Shown here piece after piece: positions 60,162 through 64,000 of a DNA stretch of 64,000 nucleotides. The stretch's first letter is position 1; every line of letters begins with the position of its first letter. The position numbers were made by a program, and so were the translations under genes. Location: contig NZ_SMMX01000013.1 of the NCBI RefSeq assembly GCF_004345005.1, forward strand, positions 1 through 64,000. Reading direction: 5' to 3'. The notes under the pieces are model-generated. The model was not told the origin of the DNA. It worked only from the letters and a program-made list of their open reading frames with translations, and ran no database searches. This DNA is from Extibacter muris (GTDB lineage: Bacteria > Bacillota > Clostridia > Lachnospirales > Lachnospiraceae).

Positions 60162-60488
60162 ATGTACCAGTACGAAGAAAAAAAGAGGACACAGGTCAAC
60201 AGGACCGGAATACCGGACCGTGTAAAAGAAAAGTTCGAGGACCATTCGGGCTATTCCTTCGATGATGTGAAAGTGCATTATAATTCTGACAGGCCTGCGC
60301 AGTTCCAGGCGCTTGCGTATACGCAGGGTCAGGACGTGTATATAGGTCCGGGACAGGAACGGCATCTCGGCCATGAACTGGGACATGTCGTGCAGCAGAT
60401 GGAAGGAAGAGTAGTCCCCACGGCAAAGGTAAACGGGCAGCCGGTGAATGATGATACAGCGCTGGAGAGGGAGGCAGACCGTATGTAA
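60162..60488 (+). CDS. DUF4157 metalloprotease-like protein, very short
   Basis: A 108-aa protein that is only the DUF4157 domain: YSFDDVKVHYNSDRPAQF, AYTQGQDVYIGPGQE, the zinc-binding HELGHVVQQ near residue 71, and a final EREADRM supplying the third ligand-like Glu. DUF4157 is strongly associated with eCIS clusters, where it forms the N-terminus of effectors or a loading domain. The stop comes directly after the last domain motif, so the C-terminal effector part normally present is absent. GGAGGTG precedes the ATG. Confidence 0.85.
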   Translation: MYQYEEKKRTQVNRTGIPDRVKEKFEDHSGYSFDDVKVHYNSDRPAQFQALAYTQGQDVYIGPGQERHLGHELGHVVQQMEGRVVPTAKVNGQPVNDDTALEREADRM

Positions 60489-60525
60489 CCTTCAGGGATC
60501 TGAGCATAAAAAGGATGGGTGTGTT

Positions 60526-60714
60526 ATGTGGAGCCATGAACAGCCGGAAAGAAAACAGAAGAAAAGTCAGACGGCAGACGGAAACCGGAAGTCCTGCACC
60601 GGCTTTCTGCCTGTACAGGAACCTCTCATTCCACGGACATACGGTAATGTCATCCAGCGGCGTCTTGCGCATATGGCGGAAACATTCTATAATAGAGGCA
60701 CAGACGAAAGATAA
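60526..60714 (+). CDS. Small VIQRR-type protein after DUF4157
   Basis: A 62-aa basic product with GFLPVQEPLIPRTYGNVIQR; motifs like NVIQRR are frequent in DUF4157-containing eCIS effectors. It may be a small cargo or loading peptide, or a remnant of the C-terminal part of the DUF4157 gene, which lies in another frame. An AAAGGATGGG stretch precedes ATG 60526. The next gene follows within 15 bp. Confidence 0.42.
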   Translation: MWSHEQPERKQKKSQTADGNRKSCTGFLPVQEPLIPRTYGNVIQRRLAHMAETFYNRGTDER

Positions 60715-60728
60715 GACAGGAGGATGCC

Positions 60729-62048
60729 ATGCGTAACAGGCTGACAGAATTGCTGAAGCGCCGACCTGATGTAAGGGATGCCTACTTCATCTTTGCAGAT
60801 GATGTCTTCACAGGCCATATGACTTACCGACAATTTACTACGATTTTAAAATTCAATCTATTGATCTACCGGAGGATTCTGATTGCAGATTCGTTTTTGC
60901 TCAATAATGCCCATCTGCATAAATTTTTGCTGGAAGAAGGTCAGGTACTGTTTGAAAAGGGTCTCATCGTATTCACTGCACGAACAGATATCTCTGGAAT
61001 GAATGATCTGCTGCATCATTTTAAGCAGAGCGATACGTTGAATGACGGTCTTGAGATGGAGGACGTGAAGCGGATACTGGATCTCTACGATTTCAAAAAG
61101 ACGATTCAGTGGGACAAAGAAAAGATATCCCAGAACTTCCGTGACAAGGTACGTGCTTCTTTGGATGTCCTGCCGATATCCGTTCAGGATGCGCAGAAAT
61201 TTGCTAAGGAGCTGGAAGCTCTGGAGGCGGAGCGCATACTCACAAGACAGTCTGTCTATCATTATCTGGAGAAGCACTACGCTCCGGATGATTTTACGAG
61301 GCTGATGATAAAGAAATACACAGACATTATATATAGCTTTAATATCCCTAATTTTCTGGGTATTGCCTCTGCGTATCCGGAACGGCTGCTGTCCGGCGAA
61401 CTGCTCAGCCCGGAGAAGGTGTTCTTTAGCCTTGCAGACGAGACAGACATGGAGGCACGGCTCCTGCACGACATCTGCTACCAGCCGGAAGATCTGATAT
61501 CTGAGGATACCATATCATGCGACCACCCGCTGATGTTCTATACGATAGTGCTGGAGCATCTTAGTATTGAGGAGATTTTAGCAATCAGAGAGTGTGACAG
61601 CTTTTCCAGATATCTGGATGCATTAAGGAAGAATGATCCAAAGGAAATGACATGGTATTTTTACAATTACTGCCAGGAAAGCAATCAACTTGCTGCGGCA
61701 ATGATTTCTCGGGATTATTCCGGCCTGAAGAAAATGAGGCATAAGCTCTCTATACGCTCGAGAGTCGAACATGTTACGAAGGGGATTATAAGCTTTGGAC
61801 TTAATTTCGTTCCGTCACCCCATGAGATGCTTGCGCCGCTTGCGGATACTGTCATAACCGGGGGTATCTCACTCATCAGCCAGAAGGTAACCCATCCGCT
61901 GGAGAAAGAGTATAACTTTGACCTTATCCATGCCACGCGTGAGGCGAGGAAGCTGACGATTCAGGAGAATCATACGATACTTGACGAGACAGAAAGAGTT
62001 TTCCAAATAAACAAAATCAGGGAGAATGGAAATGATGGAAGTGTATAA
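60729..62048 (+). CDS. Unrecognised 439-aa soluble protein
   Basis: I do not recognise this family. The protein is mostly helical and acidic, with RRPDVRDAYFIFADDVF near the start, long helices (QNFRDKVRASLDVLPIS, ALEAERILTRQSVYHYLEK) and a short hydrophobic stretch near 355-400 (GIISFGLNFVPSP, TVITGGISLIS). AGGAGG precedes ATG 60729. It follows the injection operon in the same direction without a terminator and overlaps the NUDIX gene by about 17 bases, so it could be read from either unit. It could be an effector or immunity protein, but nothing shows that. Confidence 0.7.
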   Translation: MRNRLTELLKRRPDVRDAYFIFADDVFTGHMTYRQFTTILKFNLLIYRRILIADSFLLNNAHLHKFLLEEGQVLFEKGLIVFTARTDISGMNDLLHHFKQSDTLNDGLEMEDVKRILDLYDFKKTIQWDKEKISQNFRDKVRASLDVLPISVQDAQKFAKELEALEAERILTRQSVYHYLEKHYAPDDFTRLMIKKYTDIIYSFNIPNFLGIASAYPERLLSGELLSPEKVFFSLADETDMEARLLHDICYQPEDLISEDTISCDHPLMFYTIVLEHLSIEEILAIRECDSFSRYLDALRKNDPKEMTWYFYNYCQESNQLAAAMISRDYSGLKKMRHKLSIRSRVEHVTKGIISFGLNFVPSPHEMLAPLADTVITGGISLISQKVTHPLEKEYNFDLIHATREARKLTIQENHTILDETERVFQINKIRENGNDGSV

Positions 62049-62514
62049 CAACGGATTCTACCAGGTATTTGACGAGAAGGGCAGAATCAGAATCGAATCG
62101 GTAAACGGCGGTGCCGTAGTCGTCCCGGTCACCGCGGAAGGCAGATATATCGTTCTGAAAATATACCGCCCTAACCTGCAGAAGATATTGCTGGAATTTC
62201 CACGGGGATTTTTAGAGCCGGGAGAGGAGCCGGAAGAAGGTGCCCGGCGGGAGCTCTTCGAAGAGATTGCCGGAACTGGGGAAGCGTTCCTCTCTCTCGG
62301 AACAGCGACGTTAGACAGCGGCATCTCTGGTACAGCCAATCATTTTTTCCTCAGCAGGAATACGTCATGTGATGCCACCCGTCTGCAGGAAGAAGAGGGG
62401 ATAAAGGAACTGCTGTTCCTTGAGGAAGAAGAGGTCAAGGCCTGTATCCGGGATGGAGAGATTATCGATTCCTTTACCATCGTCGGCTTTGCGAAAGCGC
62501 TCGCCTGCATGTAA
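62032..62514 (+). CDS. NUDIX hydrolase
   Basis: A 160-aa NUDIX enzyme; the box runs from Gly in FPRGFLEPGEEP through RRELFEEIAG with the metal-binding Glu residues, although the last Gly is shifted by one residue. The block YRPNLQKILLEFPRG resembles ADP-sugar pyrophosphatases, so the likely substrate is an ADP-sugar, by similarity only. GGGAG precedes ATG 62032; ATG 62026 is too close. A terminator follows. Confidence 0.88.
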   Translation: MMEVYNNGFYQVFDEKGRIRIESVNGGAVVVPVTAEGRYIVLKIYRPNLQKILLEFPRGFLEPGEEPEEGARRELFEEIAGTGEAFLSLGTATLDSGISGTANHFFLSRNTSCDATRLQEEEGIKELLFLEEEEVKACIRDGEIIDSFTIVGFAKALACM

Positions 62515-62549
62515 TGAACTTTGCTTAAAAAAAGACCATCATATATCCG

Positions 62550-62583
62550 CCCGCCCATAATATATGGGCAATGGCGGGTTTTT
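62550..62583 (+). terminator. Intrinsic terminator after the NUDIX gene
   Basis: CCCGCC (62550-62555) pairs with GGCGGG (62573-62578), with an inner GCCCATA/TATGGGC stem and a T run. It is the first strong terminator after the injection-system promoter, so the operon may extend to here. Confidence 0.8.
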
Positions 62584-62691
62584 ATTTTCTTTCATATAAA
62601 GAAGAAATATGTCGAGAAATGATGAAAAAAGTCAGAATATATGATAAAATAGGAGGCGTTTCTAAGTATTTTTAAATGAGGAGGGAAAGGT

Positions 62692-63738
62692 ATGTGGTGT
62701 ACAAAATGTGGAAAAGAATTGGATGAGAATGCGGCAATATGCGAAGCGTGTGGCACGGAAGTACGCTCTGGTTACGTTGCGGCGCAGGAGCCTGAGAAAG
62801 CATCCGAGGAAGTGCCGGGGGAAGTAGCTGAGGAAGTACCGGAGGAAGCATCAGAAGAAGTATCTGAGGAAGTACCAGACGAGCCAAAAGAAGAGGCGGA
62901 AGTGTCAGATGAGGAAACAGAAGCACGAAAAACCGGTGATGAGAGCGGAAAACCAGAAGAAGAGGGGTACAGTATTCCGGCCGAGGGTGGGAAAAAGCGG
63001 TTTGACATAAGCGTTTTGAAAAAACATTGGCTGAAGCTGGCGCTGGGAATTACGGTCATCGTACTGGCTGTATATGCGGTCAAATATTATCAGGTGAAAG
63101 GTGAGCTTGCGAAGACAAACAGCAGATATAGTGAAGTGACAGCAGAATATAATTCTGTCTGCACGGAAAATACAACCTTGAAGGATAAGATCAATACGCT
63201 TGAACTTGAAAACGAAGAACTAAAAAATGGCGCTGCCTCCATGCTTGTATCAATCAAGAACTCATATGAGGCGCAGAAATGGGATGAAGTCATAACCGCG
63301 GCTGCAGAACTGCATGAGAAATACAACGGCACGCAAGAAGATAAAGAAGCCCAGGAACTAGCGAAACAGAGCCAGAGCCAGATAGATGCGGCGAAGGCAG
63401 CTGAAGAGGCGAAAAAAGCGCAGGGATATGAAACCGGTATTACGTATGAACAGCTTGCCAGGACGCCGGATGACTTTGAAGGGGAAAAGGTCAAATTCAG
63501 CGGAAAAGTGGTGCAGGTGATGGAAGGCGGCTCTGATATCCAGATCAGGCTGGCGGTGAATGACAGTTATGATACGATCGTATATGGTTCTTATTCTCCC
63601 GATACGGTATCCAGCAGAGTGCTGGAAGATGACCATATCACTATATATGGTACATCCGTAGGTACGATAAGCTACCAGTCCACTATGGGTGGTACGATAA
63701 CGATTCCCGGCGTTTTGATAGAAAAAATAGACCAATAG
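62692..63738 (+). CDS. Zinc-ribbon membrane protein with acidic repeats and OB-like domain
   Basis: A 348-aa protein. Residues 1-22 form a zinc ribbon (CTKCGKEL and CEACGTEV). Residues about 30-75 are an acidic stretch of imperfect EVPEEASEE repeats. A membrane helix lies near 117-135, followed by a coiled coil (DKINTLELENEELK), a helical hairpin region, and a C-terminal beta-barrel-like domain of about 100 residues (YEQLARTPDDFEGEKVKFSG, then DDHITIYGTSVG) that resembles OB-type domains of Gram-positive surface proteins. Thus the ribbon is cytoplasmic and the barrel outside. Function is unknown. A TTGAAA-17-TATGTT promoter lies after it. Confidence 0.75.
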   Translation: MWCTKCGKELDENAAICEACGTEVRSGYVAAQEPEKASEEVPGEVAEEVPEEASEEVSEEVPDEPKEEAEVSDEETEARKTGDESGKPEEEGYSIPAEGGKKRFDISVLKKHWLKLALGITVIVLAVYAVKYYQVKGELAKTNSRYSEVTAEYNSVCTENTTLKDKINTLELENEELKNGAASMLVSIKNSYEAQKWDEVITAAAELHEKYNGTQEDKEAQELAKQSQSQIDAAKAAEEAKKAQGYETGITYEQLARTPDDFEGEKVKFSGKVVQVMEGGSDIQIRLAVNDSYDTIVYGSYSPDTVSSRVLEDDHITIYGTSVGTISYQSTMGGTITIPGVLIEKIDQ

Positions 63739-63755
63739 CAAAATATGGTAATTGC

Positions 63756-63784
63756 TTGAAAAATCTGTCAAATGATGGTATGTT
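63756..63784 (+). promoter_or_regulatory. Promoter of the last, partial gene
   Basis: TTGAAA (63756-63761), a 17-bp spacer and TATGTT (63779-63784), about 60 bp before the start codon. Confidence 0.55.
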
Positions 63785-63841
63785 TAATCTGTATCAGTAT
63801 CTACAAAACGAATTAATAAGGGGTTTTAAGGAGGGAGAATA

Positions 63842-64000
63842 TTGACGAAAAAACGAAAGTTGCTGATACTTTCGCTTTTCCTGTGCTTGAGTACCACGAT
63901 GGTGTCCGGCATGGAAAGCAATGCAGAAGGAACGTCAGGGGAGCAGACGTCTGCAGTATCGGGAATGAAAGATGAGAACGCACAGCGTCTTGAGAAAGTT
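63842..64000 (+). CDS. Secreted protein, 5' part only
   Basis: It starts with TTG 63842, six bases after AAGGAGG. The first about 30 residues form a signal peptide (basic TKKRK, then LLILSLFLCLSTTMVSG), followed by a polar mature start (SNAEGTSGEQTSAVSG). The window ends after 53 codons, so no family can be given. Confidence 0.75.
   Translation, partial: MTKKRKLLILSLFLCLSTTMVSGMESNAEGTSGEQTSAVSGMKDENAQRLEKV

Noticed and set aside
36714-60714. Prophage or type VI secretion interpretation of the tail-like genes
   Set aside because: No head, packaging, lysis or integrase genes are present in the block, and no TssJLM membrane complex or ClpV; AAA+ ATPase, Pvc16, DUF4280 and DUF4157 point to eCIS.
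1-64000. CRISPR arrays, tRNA and rRNA genes
   Set aside because: No regularly spaced repeats and no cloverleaf or rRNA sequence were seen anywhere in the window.

Overview
The window looks like chromosomal DNA of a low-to-moderate GC Gram-positive gut anaerobe, most likely a Lachnospiraceae (Clostridium cluster XIVa) member. The reasons are the housekeeping run uvrB-uvrA-mreB-recD2-comF-(two membrane proteins)-cdaA-cdaR-ptsH, strong Shine-Dalgarno sites throughout, and a conjugation module of the Tn1549/CTn kind. This placement rests on gene order and protein style; no database search was made.

Region 1 (1-22,445) is the right-hand part of an integrative conjugative element. The transfer genes are a VirD4-type coupling protein split by a group II intron (1218-3736), a Maff2-like small membrane protein, a VirB6/TrbL-like membrane protein, PrgI, the VirB4 ATPase, a DUF6075-like protein, a class B sortase and a two-domain peptidoglycan hydrolase. 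A cargo block follows: two-component system, ABC transporter and an orphan winged-helix protein. The element ends with a sigma-like regulator, a gene-free structured RNA region of about 690 nt closed by a perfect terminator, a MazF/PemK toxin with no antitoxin gene, an excisionase-like protein and two tandem tyrosine recombinases. The relaxase and the left end lie outside the window.

Region 2 (22,446-36,106) is ordinary chromosome: nucleotide excision repair (uvrB, uvrA), the cell-shape actin mreB, the helicase recD2, comF, two membrane proteins, the c-di-AMP synthase cdaA with its partner cdaR, and HPr. A very long perfect terminator closes this block.

Region 3 (about 36,280-60,714) is the most interesting part: an apparently complete operon of about 24 kb for a contractile injection system of the extracellular (eCIS, Afp/PVC-like) family in a Gram-positive. 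The core has one sheath, two tube-type proteins, a tail-assembly-chaperone pair that seems to be joined by a programmed -1 frameshift, two Afp7-like proteins, a hub and spike encoded by separate genes, gp25, two baseplate-J-type proteins, a gpI-like protein, a Pvc16-type terminator, an AAA+ ATPase and a DUF4280 PAAR-like tip. A DUF4157 protein closes it. No tape measure, classical tail fibre or obvious toxin was recognised. Ahead of the core lies a separate module of about 8 kb: a single-domain LytTR regulator, a protein with an eCIS-associated N-terminal domain, a membrane protein, a membrane-anchored MORN-repeat protein, a secreted TolC-like protein and a secreted coiled-coil protein. It may tie the particle to, or carry it across, the single-membrane envelope.

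Region 4 (60,729-64,000) holds an unrecognised protein, a NUDIX hydrolase, a zinc-ribbon membrane protein with an acidic repeat stretch, and the start of a secreted protein cut by the window end.
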